Below are positions 8,432-16,019 of a stretch of DNA of 42,281 nucleotides, one piece after another. Source of the DNA: Halobiforma nitratireducens JCM 10879 (GTDB lineage Archaea; Halobacteriota; Halobacteria; Halobacteriales; Natrialbaceae); the NCBI RefSeq assembly GCF_000337895.1, contig NZ_AOMA01000089.1:1-42281 (forward strand). Direction: 5' to 3'. Made by a program: the position numbers and the translations under genes. Position 1 is the first letter of the stretch. Every line of letters begins with the position of its first letter. The notes under the pieces are model-generated. The model was not told the origin of the DNA. It was given only the letters and a program-made list of their open reading frames with translations, and did no database searches.

Positions 8432-8437
8432 TTTATA
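8432..8437 (+). promoter_or_regulatory. TATA box of small acidic protein gene
   Basis: TTTATA matches the haloarchaeal TATA consensus and is centred 27-28 nt before ATG 8462. This strongly suggests a leaderless mRNA and selects that start codon. Confidence 0.65.
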
Positions 8438-8461
8438 TCGGCGTACCGCTCGTTCGGAGCG

Positions 8462-8716
8462 ATGAGGGATCGACCCATGACTGCGACCGACGCTGACGCC
8501 GACGGCGACTCCGAGACGGACAGAACCGAACAACTCCGGTCAGTGTATCTCTCCGTGACCGACGGGAATACGGAGCCGACGGTCGAGACTCAATGCGAAG
8601 GGGCCAAAACTCGGGAGTTACGCGAAGCACGCGCCGAAGAGGCGGTCGGTCCAGCAGAACTCCACGGGCTCGACGACGCCATCGACGATCCCGATCCGTC
8701 GAACGCGCCGTCGTAA
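8462..8716 (+). CDS. Small acidic hypothetical protein
   Basis: 84 residues rich in Asp, Glu and Thr, with no membrane segment and no recognisable domain. The start is chosen from the well-placed TATA box; a second ATG six codons in (8477) is the alternative. The middle contains EQLRSVYLSVTDGNTEPTV and a predicted helix KTRELREARAEEA. It sits between the amidohydrolase and the convergent pyrD. The promoter and halophilic composition support a real gene; the function is unknown. Confidence 0.6.
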   Translation: MRDRPMTATDADADGDSETDRTEQLRSVYLSVTDGNTEPTVETQCEGAKTRELREARAEEAVGPAELHGLDDAIDDPDPSNAPS

Positions 8717-8814
8717 CGCTCGATTTTCGTCTCACAGCGTAGACTCCGATTCGTGGCACTGGACCCTCGAGCAACGCTTCTGGTCCCGATCGAGTTCAGC
8801 CCCGGCCTCGATGC

Positions 8815-9891
8815 CTACGCGAGGTCCAGATCCGCCCCGACGGCCTCCTCGACCGACGAGAAGCCGTCGCGCTCGAGCAGCGCCGCCAGGCCCCGGTTGA
8901 TCCGCTTTGCAGTCGAGGGACCATGGTAGACGAACCCGGTGTACAGCTGGACGAGCGACGCGCCCGCGCGAATCTTCTCGTAGGCGCTTTCGGCCGAGTC
9001 GACGCCACCGACGCCGACGATCGGGAGTTCGCCGTCCGTATGATCGGCGATCGTCCGGATCACGGCCGTCGACCGGTCCTCGATCGGCTTCCCGCTCAGG
9101 CCGCCCCACTCCTCGCGTGCGGGTGACTCGAGACCCTCGCGACTCGTGGACGTGTTCGTGGCGACGATGCCGTCGACGCCCAGATCACGAACGACATCGA
9201 CGAGTTCCAGAATTGCATCTTCGGGTGAGTCGGGGCCGATCTTGACGAGAATCGGCAGGTCACGGTCGTTCTCGGCCGCGAGCGTCTCGAAGATTCGTTC
9301 GAGGTGCTCGGCGGAGGTCTCGTCGAACTCGTCGGGTGTGTTCGGACAGGAGACGTTGACGACGACGTAATCGGCAAACGGCGACAGTCGATCGAACACG
9401 CGCCGATAGTCCTCGATCGCCTCGTCCTCGCTCGAGGTGTTCATCTTGCCGACGTTGACCCCGAGTGGGACGGCGGGCGTCCCGTCGGCCTCGAGTCGGT
9501 CCTTGACGCGTTCCATCCCCTGGCCGTTGAACCCCATCCGGTTGATCATCCCGTCATCGTCCTGCAGGCGGAACAGCCGTGGCCGATCGTTGCCCTCCTG
9601 TGGATAGGGAGTGACGGTGCCGATCTCGACGAAGCCGAAGCCAAGCGCGGCGAGTGCGTGCGTTATCTCGGCGTTCTTGTCGAAACCAGCGGCGACGCCG
9701 ACGGGGTTTGGAAAAGTCGAACCGAAGGCGTCGACCTCGAGTGTGGGGTGTTCGTAGCGGTAGGCGTACGACAGCGCCGCTTTCGTGGGTCGCGTCGACT
9801 GGGCCGCCCGGAGTGCCCGCTTGCCGAGACCGTGGGCCGCCTCGGGTGGAAGTTTGAACGCGAGGGGCCGAACCCGCGAGTACAGCGTCAT
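8815..9891 (-). CDS. pyrD: Dihydroorotate dehydrogenase, class 2 (quinone-type)
   Basis: 358 residues; oxidises dihydroorotate to orotate in pyrimidine synthesis, with FMN and, for this class, membrane quinone. The length and N-terminal extension (residues 1-40, SRVRPLAFKLPPEAAHGLGK) are those of class 2. FMN and substrate motifs are PVGVAAGFDKNAE, GTVTPYPQEGN, NRMGFNGQG, IVATNTSTSRE, GGLSGKPI and VGVGGV. The catalytic-base loop reads NVSCPNTP: Cys182 stands where E. coli PyrD has Ser175, and Cys is the usual base of class 1 enzymes. A minus-strand TTTACC at 9916-9922 gives a leaderless start at 9891. It is convergent with the small acidic protein gene. Confidence 0.93.
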   Translation of the reverse strand: MTLYSRVRPLAFKLPPEAAHGLGKRALRAAQSTRPTKAALSYAYRYEHPTLEVDAFGSTFPNPVGVAAGFDKNAEITHALAALGFGFVEIGTVTPYPQEGNDRPRLFRLQDDDGMINRMGFNGQGMERVKDRLEADGTPAVPLGVNVGKMNTSSEDEAIEDYRRVFDRLSPFADYVVVNVSCPNTPDEFDETSAEHLERIFETLAAENDRDLPILVKIGPDSPEDAILELVDVVRDLGVDGIVATNTSTSREGLESPAREEWGGLSGKPIEDRSTAVIRTIADHTDGELPIVGVGGVDSAESAYEKIRAGASLVQLYTGFVYHGPSTAKRINRGLAALLERDGFSSVEEAVGADLDLA

Positions 9892-9915
9892 TGGCGGGTG
9901 ATGGGGGCGATGGAT

Positions 9916-9922
9916 GGTAAAC
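9916..9922 (-). promoter_or_regulatory. TATA-like box of pyrD
   Basis: On the minus strand GTTTACC is centred about 28 nt before the pyrD ATG, consistent with a leaderless transcript independent of the thiolase gene upstream. Confidence 0.5.
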
Positions 9923-9973
9923 GTCCCGAAGTGACGTGGCTCGATCGGACACTCGGGGGGCTGGCAGCGACGG

Positions 9974-11158
9974 TCAGGCCGTCTCGAGCAGCGCCATGAT
10001 CGCTCCGCCGCCGCCGACGCTCATGCCGACCATGCCTCTGCTGACATCGTCGTCGCGCTGGAGCTGGTAGGCGAGACTGGTCGCGAGCATCCCACCGGAG
10101 CCGCCGATCGGATGGCCGAAAGCGACCGCGCCGCCGAGCGGATTCATCCGCTCGCGCGGGATGCCGACCCGCTCCATTACGTACACCGACTGGGCGGCGA
10201 AGGCCTCGTTGATCCAGAAGGCGTCGACATCGTCGGCCCGAAGGTCGTTGCGCTCGAGCAGTCCCTCGACGACATCGCCGACCGCCTCGTTGAACTCGTC
10301 GGGGTCGCGGTAGACGAGATCGTAGTCGACCAGTCGGGCCATCGGCTCGAGGCCGTGTTCGTCGGCCGCGTCTTCGTCGGCCAACAGCACCGTCCCAGCG
10401 CCGTCGCTGAGTTTCGAGGCGTTACCGGGCGTGATCGTCCCGTCCTCGCGGAACGACGTGGGCAGTTCGGCCAGATCCTCGAGCGTGGAGTCCGGACGGT
10501 GTCCTTCGTCTCTCTCGACGACCTCACCACCGGTCTCGACGGGCACGATCTCGTCGTCGAACGTTCCCGATTCGATGGCGTCGGCGGCCAGCTGGTGGCT
10601 CTCGAGTGCGTACTCGTCCTGGGCGTCCCGTGGGATTCCCTCGCGGTCGACCAGTTGTTCGGTGATCTCGCCCATGTGAACGTCGAGGTTGACGTCCCAC
10701 AGCGAGTCGAGGATCATCGAGTCTTTGATCTGTACGTCGCCGTGACGACGCCCCTTCCGATAGTCCGGGAGAATCCAGGGGGCGTTGGTCATCGATTCGA
10801 AGCCGCCGGCGATCGCAAACGCCGCGCGACCGGCGTCGATTCTGTCCGCGGCGAGCGTGATCGCCCGCAAGCCGGAGCCGGAAGCCTCGTTGACGGTCGT
10901 CACCCGCGTCGCGTTCGGCAGTGAGGATTCGACGACTGCCTGTCGGCCGGGAACCTGGCCGATGCCCGCCTGGATGGCGTTGCCGAGGCTGACCCAGTCG
11001 ACCGTCGATCCCTCGAGGGCGACGCGCTCGAGCAGGCCGTCGATCGACGTTCGTGCCAACTCGACGGCATCGACATCGGCAAGCGAGCCGAGGAGGGTTC
11101 CGTGTGGCGTTCGGGCACCGTCTACCAGGACGACATCGGCGTCTGCACTCCGTGGCAT
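9974..11158 (-). CDS. Thiolase (acetyl-CoA C-acyltransferase family) with Ser in place of both catalytic Cys
   Basis: 394 residues, the normal thiolase length. Thiolase landmarks are DGARTPHG, GFESMTNAPW, QDEYALESHQ, ITPGNASKLSDGAG, NEAFAAQ and AFGHPIGGSG with the expected His at about 349. The nucleophile loop, normally N-x-x-C-G-S-G, reads VNEASGSG, placing Ser93 at the Cys position. The C-terminal base motif, normally C-x-G-G-G, reads MSVGGGG, placing Ser380 there. Both codons were read on the DNA (TCC and AGC). It may act as a modified thiolase in fatty acid, mevalonate or PHA metabolism, or have another acyl-CoA role. No OB-fold thiolase partner lies next to it. Confidence 0.85.
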   Translation of the reverse strand: MPRSADADVVLVDGARTPHGTLLGSLADVDAVELARTSIDGLLERVALEGSTVDWVSLGNAIQAGIGQVPGRQAVVESSLPNATRVTTVNEASGSGLRAITLAADRIDAGRAAFAIAGGFESMTNAPWILPDYRKGRRHGDVQIKDSMILDSLWDVNLDVHMGEITEQLVDREGIPRDAQDEYALESHQLAADAIESGTFDDEIVPVETGGEVVERDEGHRPDSTLEDLAELPTSFREDGTITPGNASKLSDGAGTVLLADEDAADEHGLEPMARLVDYDLVYRDPDEFNEAVGDVVEGLLERNDLRADDVDAFWINEAFAAQSVYVMERVGIPRERMNPLGGAVAFGHPIGGSGGMLATSLAYQLQRDDDVSRGMVGMSVGGGGAIMALLETA

Positions 11159-11200
11159 AGGCGGCGCTACTACGTCAACCGAAAAGAACGTTTACGGTGA

Positions 11201-11560
11201 TCAGGCGTCGTCGGTTTCGCCGTCGGCATCGGGTGACTCGTCGACCCGATCGGCATCGGGGCCGAATTCGTCGGTGAGGAGGGCCAGAACGTCGTCGGGG
11301 GACACGTCGGAGTACCACTCGTTTCGCGGCTGGATCGTGACTGCAGCACCGCCTTCGCTACAGAGCCCGAGGCAGTCCGTCGTCGAGACGCCGACGGGCG
11401 ACCAGAACGCGTTACGCTCCCGGAGCCACGATTTCACCGCGTCGACCGTCGCCTCGGCGTCCGCGTCGGCACAACACGCGTGGTCGGACGAGCGATCGTG
11501 TGTACAGACGAAGACGTGAGCCGCGAGCCGCCGTCGTTGTTCGTCCGTTCGTCGGTTCAT
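11201..11560 (-). CDS. Thioredoxin-like [2Fe-2S] ferredoxin domain protein of the cobalt-uptake operon
   Basis: 119 residues. Cysteines at 19 (HVFVCTHDR), 29/30 (HACC), 63 and 67 (TTDCLGLCSEGG) match the spacing of thioredoxin-fold [2Fe-2S] ferredoxins. The C-terminus is acidic. Its ATG overlaps the cbtA stop by 4 nt (ATGA), so it is the last gene of a cbtB-cbtA-ferredoxin operon. This suggests a redox or metal-handling role linked to cobalt or cobalamin rather than general electron transfer; that is inference. Confidence 0.82.
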   Translation of the reverse strand: MNRRTDEQRRRLAAHVFVCTHDRSSDHACCADADAEATVDAVKSWLRERNAFWSPVGVSTTDCLGLCSEGGAAVTIQPRNEWYSDVSPDDVLALLTDEFGPDADRVDESPDADGETDDA

Positions 11561-12303
11561 GCGACGTTCGAGTGACCCGCTCGAGTCCGATCGGTTGCGG
11601 TTCGTCGTCGGTCGCGTCCACGGAGCCGATCGACGGTAAACGCCAGGCCGAACCAGATGCCGGCCTGAGTCAGGACGGCGAGGGCCTGGTACGCGGCGAC
11701 GAGGTCACCAGGGAGGTCGGGATGGGTGACAATCGACGGGGCGACAAGCGGGAGGACGATGGCGGTCGCGAGAAGGGGGACCGCACCGACCGTCACACCG
11801 AGGAGACGGCTTCGGGATGCCGTCCGCCGGTATCCACCGATCGCCGCGGCGGAGACGACTGCACCGAGTCCGACGAGCGCGACGTAGATACCGAGTCGCG
11901 CTTCGATCGTATAGAGTTGCTCGGCACCCGGAGCGGCGGGAGGCAATACGAGCCACGGAACCCCGGAAACGGTGACGAATCCCGCGGCTGCGAGCACGTA
12001 CGGGCCAACCGCGTCGGTGCCGGGGAGAGCCGGCTCGAGGAAGTACAGCGCGGTAGCAAAGAGGCCGCCGAGCAGGATCGCCCAGAGGACGCCGCTGCCG
12101 GCGCTGACGATGGCGGTCGTCGTCTCCGAGACGGCATGGCCGTGGTCGTGGGAGTGTCCGTGACCGTGATCGTGTCCGTGGTCGTGTTGGGCCTCGTGGA
12201 GGTATTCGCTGAGCGGATTCCCGACGAACACCAGGTAGAGACCGTACGCGAGCCCCGTCGCGACGCCGGCGACGACGCCGCGGCGGAAGTAGTCTACGAT
12301 CAT
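11557..12303 (-). CDS. cbtA: CbtA family cobalt transporter subunit
   Basis: 248 residues with five to six predicted membrane helices. The N-terminal helix (DYFRRGVVAGVATGLAYGLYL, interrupted by GNPLSEYLHEA) is typical of CbtA. A His-rich loop at residues 36-56 (HDHGHDHGHGHSHDHGH) is a likely divalent-metal-binding stretch. CbtA works with the small CbtB protein in cobalt uptake for cobalamin synthesis. Its start overlaps the cbtB stop by 1 nt and its stop overlaps the ferredoxin start, showing tight translational coupling. The C-terminal 25 residues are strongly basic, which is unusual beside the acidic proteome. Confidence 0.9.
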   Translation of the reverse strand: MIVDYFRRGVVAGVATGLAYGLYLVFVGNPLSEYLHEAQHDHGHDHGHGHSHDHGHAVSETTTAIVSAGSGVLWAILLGGLFATALYFLEPALPGTDAVGPYVLAAAGFVTVSGVPWLVLPPAAPGAEQLYTIEARLGIYVALVGLGAVVSAAAIGGYRRTASRSRLLGVTVGAVPLLATAIVLPLVAPSIVTHPDLPGDLVAAYQALAVLTQAGIWFGLAFTVDRLRGRDRRRTATDRTRAGHSNVA

Positions 12304-12485
12304 CAGTGACAGGTGATTCCCGCGGCGTGGCGGAAGTTGTGCATTGCGTCGTGAGCGAGCGGTTCCTGCAGGAAGACGAGCGTGAACGCGATCGCCGCGC
12401 CGAACGCGAGGCCGGCGGCGGCTTCCGGAATCGACAGATCAGCTCGTGCCAGTGCTATGCGATCGGAGACGGTTTCGGTAGCCAT
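12303..12485 (-). CDS. cbtB: CbtB family cobalt transporter subunit
   Basis: 60 residues: a short polar N-terminus, one membrane helix (EAAAGLAFGAAIAFTLVFLQ) and a conserved His-rich end (HDAMHNFRHAAGITCH) that is the hallmark of CbtB and probably binds the metal. First gene of the cobalt operon. A minus-strand TTTTACA near 12517-12523 lies about 35 nt upstream and may be its TATA element. No cobalamin riboswitch-like structure was recognised. Confidence 0.92.
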   Translation of the reverse strand: MATETVSDRIALARADLSIPEAAAGLAFGAAIAFTLVFLQEPLAHDAMHNFRHAAGITCH

Positions 12486-12544
12486 GAAATCCAGGTTTCT
12501 CTACTGAAAGTCAGGTTGTAAAACTTGTGATCGACGCGTTACGA

Positions 12545-12568
12545 ATTCTCCGCCCTGATCGGGAGAAT
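12545..12568. promoter_or_regulatory. Inverted repeat upstream of the cbtB promoter, candidate operator
   Basis: ATTCTCC (12545-12551) and GGAGAAT (12562-12568) form a perfect 7-bp inverted repeat with a 10-nt spacer, just upstream of the presumed cbtB TATA element. It could bind a metal- or cobalamin-responsive repressor. Another short inverted repeat, TTTCCG-GT-CGGAAA, is at 12633-12646. Confidence 0.35.
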
Positions 12569-12758
12569 GCGTTCGGTCCACGTGGTCGATACCTCGAGAA
12601 TCGAACGAACGGCCATAGTTTTCCAGAATCGATTTCCGGTCGGAAACCATAATCATCGTATTGGCGGATATTCGTCGATCCTCTTGCCGTACCGGCGGAT
12701 AACGAAATAGTTTTCCTACGGCTGGCGCTTGGTGCGACTAACGAGAAGAGAGCCATGA

Positions 12759-12947
12759 GTGTCAAACGACGGTCACCAGGAGGGATCTGCGGTGGCGGCT
12801 GAACGATTGTGCGTACCGCTGTCGGACACGGTGACCGTCCGACAAGCGGTCTGTCACGGGACCGATGATAGAACGCCCGACTCGGCCAAGCGGCACGAAG
12901 GCCCTGTCGACTCGGGACGTGAGAACTGCCGGAGGTGGGCAGTGTGA
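12759..12947 (+). CDS. Small Usp-like stub at the head of the mrp operon
   Basis: 62 residues from GTG 12759. Its TGA overlaps the GTG start of mrpE by 4 nt (GTGA), so it is translationally placed as the first cistron of the mrp operon. The segment AAERLCVPLSDTVTVRQAV resembles the first strand and helix of the universal stress protein fold, and also matches the pattern of the MrpE N-terminus (GVLVPVSPSPTLEETVEYAV). The rest looks like random acidic/basic sequence and has no ATP-binding G-2x-G-9x-G motif. It may be a truncated Usp domain or a translated leader. Confidence 0.5.
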   Translation: MSNDGHQEGSAVAAERLCVPLSDTVTVRQAVCHGTDDRTPDSAKRHEGPVDSGRENCRRWAV

Positions 12948-14044
12948 GCGCCACGAACGGCGTACTCGTTCCGGTGAGCCCGTCTCCGACGCTCGAGGAG
13001 ACCGTCGAGTACGCCGTCGACGCGGTCGGTCGTCGGGAGGACGACGGTACCGTCCACCTCGTTCTCACGGTTCCGGGCCACCACGTCGGCAAGGAGGGCC
13101 TCGAACGCGACGAGAAACTCCTTGCAACGGCCGAGGGGTACGCTACCGAGGCTACCGAGACCGTCGAAGACAGCGTCTCGATCCGAACGAGCCTGCTCGG
13201 TGCCGACGAGTATTTTTCCGACCCGCTGAACCACTTCGAGTTGCTCGTCGACTACGTCGCGGAGCACGATCTCGATCGGGTGATCATCGACCCCGACTAC
13301 TCCGTCGACGCGACCGCACACGTCCTCCAGGACATGGAGACGGTACTCTCCGAGGCCGACATCCGGTACGAGGTCGCGCCGGTCTCGAGTGGCTGGCGGC
13401 CGACCGGTCCGGAACTGGTCCGTGGCGGCATCATCGCGGTCATCGCGTTCGCGTTCTACGTCGCGCTGGGCGGTCCGACTTACACGTTTGCGCTCTGGAC
13501 GGGGGCCGTAACTGCCCTCATCGCGGCCGTCCTCTTGCGAAACGTCGCGTTCGAGCGAACGCCCCACGTCGGCCCCGCACTGGCGACGCTCGGTCGTGCC
13601 GTACTGTTCGTCCCCTATCTGCTCTGGGAGATCGCCAAAGCAAACGTGCAGTTCGCCTACGTCGTGCTCCACCCATCGTTGCCGATCGACCCCTGTCTCG
13701 ACCGGGTCGACGCCGCAGTCGGCGACGGCCTCTCCGTGACGGCTTTCGCCAACAGCATCACGCTAACGCCGGGGACGCTGACGGTCGACACTGTCGGGAA
13801 CGAGCTGCTTGTCCACTCGCTCGCTCCCTCGGCGCGCGAAGACCTCGTCGAAGGCGTTCACGAGCGAGCCGTTCGATTCCTCTTCTACGGCCGCGAAGGG
13901 CTCGAGCTTCCCGGGCCGGCCGCTCGTGACGACGTCGATCCGGTCGTACAGCCCGCCGAGGCGGTCTCGAGAGCCGAATCAGACTCCGAATCCGAAGTCG
14001 AAACCGAAGCCGACGCGAACCCCAGAGGTGACACCGATGACTGA
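12944..14044 (+). CDS. mrpE: Mrp cation/proton antiporter subunit E fused to an N-terminal Usp-like domain
   Basis: 366 residues from GTG 12944, chosen because GGAGGTG (12931-12937) lies 6 nt upstream. Residues 1-150 are a universal-stress-like alpha/beta domain (VLVPVSPSPTLEETVEYAV, then HLVLTVPG and DYVAEHDLDRVIIDPDYSVD). Residues about 160-320 are the MrpE/MnhE domain with membrane helices (ELVRGGIIAVIAFAFYVALG) and the signature LLWEIAKANVQFAYVVLHP with ANSITLTPGT. The tail is acidic. It is part of a membrane antiporter exporting Na+ in exchange for H+. The Usp fusion is typical of haloarchaea and may bind nucleotide for control. It overlaps mrpF by 8 nt. Confidence 0.92.
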   Translation: MSATNGVLVPVSPSPTLEETVEYAVDAVGRREDDGTVHLVLTVPGHHVGKEGLERDEKLLATAEGYATEATETVEDSVSIRTSLLGADEYFSDPLNHFELLVDYVAEHDLDRVIIDPDYSVDATAHVLQDMETVLSEADIRYEVAPVSSGWRPTGPELVRGGIIAVIAFAFYVALGGPTYTFALWTGAVTALIAAVLLRNVAFERTPHVGPALATLGRAVLFVPYLLWEIAKANVQFAYVVLHPSLPIDPCLDRVDAAVGDGLSVTAFANSITLTPGTLTVDTVGNELLVHSLAPSAREDLVEGVHERAVRFLFYGREGLELPGPAARDDVDPVVQPAEAVSRAESDSESEVETEADANPRGDTDD

Positions 14045-14321
14045 CATCGCCAACGCGGCCATGATACTGGGTGCGGCGGTCGTCGTAGTACTCGCAATCG
14101 CGGTCCTGTACCGCGTCGTCGCCGGCCCGACGACCCACGATCGAGTCGTTGCGATCAACGTGATCGGCACCAGCATCGTCATCATCCTGGCGCTGATCGC
14201 GGCCGGGCTCGACCGCCCCGAATACCTCGACATTGCTATCGTCTACGCCATCCTCAACTTCGTCCTGAGTCTGGCAGTCGGTCGGTTCTCCTACCGAACC
14301 GAGGAGGTGAACTGGCGATGA
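14037..14321 (+). CDS. mrpF: Mrp cation/proton antiporter subunit F
   Basis: 94 residues with three membrane helices and the MrpF/MnhF pattern VLYRVVAGPTTHDRVVAINVIGT. The start at ATG 14037 follows GAGGTGA (14025-14031) by 5 nt and lies inside the mrpE 3' end. The C-terminus encodes the Shine-Dalgarno site of mrpG. Confidence 0.93.
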   Translation: MTDIANAAMILGAAVVVVLAIAVLYRVVAGPTTHDRVVAINVIGTSIVIILALIAAGLDRPEYLDIAIVYAILNFVLSLAVGRFSYRTEEVNWR

Positions 14322-14659
14322 CGATACTGACGGCCGTTATCGTCCTCTTCGTTGCGCTTGGCGTGTTCTTCACGCTGGTCGCCGCGGTCGGCGTCCTCCG
14401 TCTCCCTGATGTCTACACGCGCTCGCACGCGGCAACCAAAGCCGACACCCTCGGAGCCGGATTCGCGATCGTCGCCGTCGGTATCTACTTCGGCACCGCC
14501 GGCGAGTTGCTCCGGGCCGGTCTGTTGCTCGTGTTCATCTACATCACGAATCCGACGGCGGCCCACGCGATTACCCGCGCCGCCTACAGCCAGGATATCG
14601 AGGTCTGGACGACCGACGGAAACGATTCCACCGCCGAGAGCGGAGGTGACTCGCCATGA
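14318..14659 (+). CDS. mrpG: Mrp cation/proton antiporter subunit G
   Basis: 113 residues, three membrane helices, with the MrpG/MnhG signature LRLPDVYTRSHAATKADTLG and FIYITNPTAAHAITRAAY. It starts at ATG 14318, overlaps mrpF by 4 nt and is preceded by GGAGGTGA (14303-14310). Confidence 0.94.
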   Translation: MTILTAVIVLFVALGVFFTLVAAVGVLRLPDVYTRSHAATKADTLGAGFAIVAVGIYFGTAGELLRAGLLLVFIYITNPTAAHAITRAAYSQDIEVWTTDGNDSTAESGGDSP

Positions 14660-15285
14660 TGTGGCTCGGACTCGAGTTCGCGCTGATACTGTTCGTCATC
14701 GCGGCCGCAGTGTTCGTCGCGTTCGCACGCGATATCGTCGGCGCGATCGTCACGTTCGCGGCCTTCACCCTGGGTATCGCCGTGATCTGGGTGCTGCTGG
14801 CTGCGCCCGACGTCGCGTTGATCGAAGCGGCGGTCGGGGCCGGCGTCACGTCGGTGCTGTTCCTGATCACCGTGATGAAAACGACGGGCATGTCCGGCGA
14901 GAACGAGGCAACCGGCGCTCGAAGGGCGGAAACGGACGGTGGAAACACCGCCGATGCCGATAGCGACGGCGGCGCGTTCCGCCCGATCAACGTCCCGGCG
15001 CTGATGATGGTCGGCGCGCTCGCGATCCCGCTTGGGTACGTCGTCCTCTCGCTCGAGCCCGTCGGTGCCGAGAACGCCCCGGCAGTCGTCGAGACCTACG
15101 CCGACGGCGAACTCACGCCGTACGGTCACTACATCGAGAACACGCTCGAGGAGACCGGGTTCCCCAACGCGGTCGTCGCAGTACTCGTCGTCTACCGCGG
15201 ACTGGACACGCTCGGCGAACTCATCGTCGCGTTCGCCGCAGCAGTGAGTATTCTCATCGTACTCGAACGGGAGGACATTCTATGA
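14656..15285 (+). CDS. DUF4040 subunit (MrpA C-terminal/MbhD-MbhE-like)
   Basis: 209 residues. The first 75 residues match DUF4040, the piece corresponding to the C-terminal part of bacterial MrpA and to MbhD: FARDIVGAIVTFAAFTLG, APDVALIEAAVGAGVTSVLF. After an acidic soluble insert (residues 78-113), two or three more helices resemble MbhE (PNAVVAVLVVYRGLDTLGEL, then FAAAVSILIVL). Haloarchaea thus carry the MrpA C-terminal module as a separate protein. It overlaps mrpG by 4 nt, with GGAGGTGA at 14642-14649, and overlaps mrpB by 4 nt. Confidence 0.9.
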   Translation: MMWLGLEFALILFVIAAAVFVAFARDIVGAIVTFAAFTLGIAVIWVLLAAPDVALIEAAVGAGVTSVLFLITVMKTTGMSGENEATGARRAETDGGNTADADSDGGAFRPINVPALMMVGALAIPLGYVVLSLEPVGAENAPAVVETYADGELTPYGHYIENTLEETGFPNAVVAVLVVYRGLDTLGELIVAFAAAVSILIVLEREDIL

Positions 15286-16019
15286 CTGGTAACGACGACG
15301 CGTCCCGAGACGTCGACGATCGGGGCGATGGGATGGACCACGAAGCGGCCTCGCGAACAGACGGTGGGACCGATACCGACGCCGACACCGCCGACGGAGA
15401 GGACGTCCACGGCTACGTTCCGGCTGACGATCCCGAAGAGAAAGAAGCCGTCACGGAGGATAATCCGCGGACGGACACGCAGGATACGGCCGAAGACGCC
15501 CGCTCCGAGAGAGTCACCGAGGAGCGAGTCACAGGAACCACGCCGACGGTCGTCCAGAGCCCGGTCGTCAAGACGGTCGCCCGGATTCTGACGCCGTTCG
15601 TCGTGGCGTTTGGTGTCTATCTGACCCTGTTCGGGACTAGCCTCCCCGGCGGCGCGTTCCAGGGTGGCGTCATGATGGCGTCGGCCATCGTCCTGATCGG
15701 ATTGGCCTTCGGCTTTGATCCGACCCGCAAGTGGATCGATCCGCGGGGACTGGCCGGACTGTTCGTGCTCGGCGCGTTCCTGTTCGGTGGGATCGCCGTC
15801 GCCGCGGTCGTACTCGGGGGCGCGATCCTCGAGTTGTTCGTCTTCCCGCTGTCGGTCGAAAACATGGTCAAGCTGGTCGAGGTCGCGATCGCTGCCCTCG
15901 TCAGTGGCGTAATCACTGGGCTGGTGATCTGGCTCGCGGCCGGCTACGAGACGGCCGACCACGGCGAGAAAGCGAACAAGAGTGAAAACGAGAACGGAAA
16001 CGGAGGTGACGACGCGTGA
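15282..16019 (+). CDS. mrpB: Mrp cation/proton antiporter subunit B with acidic N-terminal extension
   Basis: 245 residues. Residues 1-95 are a highly acidic, probably disordered extension not found in bacterial MrpB. Residues 96-225 are the MnhB domain with four helices: ILTPFVVAFGVYLTLFGTSL, PGGAFQGGVMMASAIVLIG, and helices around FVLGAFLFGG and VSGVITGLVIW. The tail is Asn/Glu/Lys-rich. It starts at ATG 15282 after GGGAGG (15269-15274). Confidence 0.92.
   Translation: MTGNDDASRDVDDRGDGMDHEAASRTDGGTDTDADTADGEDVHGYVPADDPEEKEAVTEDNPRTDTQDTAEDARSERVTEERVTGTTPTVVQSPVVKTVARILTPFVVAFGVYLTLFGTSLPGGAFQGGVMMASAIVLIGLAFGFDPTRKWIDPRGLAGLFVLGAFLFGGIAVAAVVLGGAILELFVFPLSVENMVKLVEVAIAALVSGVITGLVIWLAAGYETADHGEKANKSENENGNGGDDA

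Noticed and set aside
12120-12190. GTGTCCGTG/GTCGTG repeats as a non-coding repeat array or CRISPR
   Set aside because: They encode the His-rich loop of CbtA; units are not spaced like a CRISPR array. No CRISPR array was found anywhere in the window.
12486-12758. Cobalamin riboswitch upstream of cbtB
   Set aside because: No B12-box-like sequence was recognised; only short inverted repeats are present.
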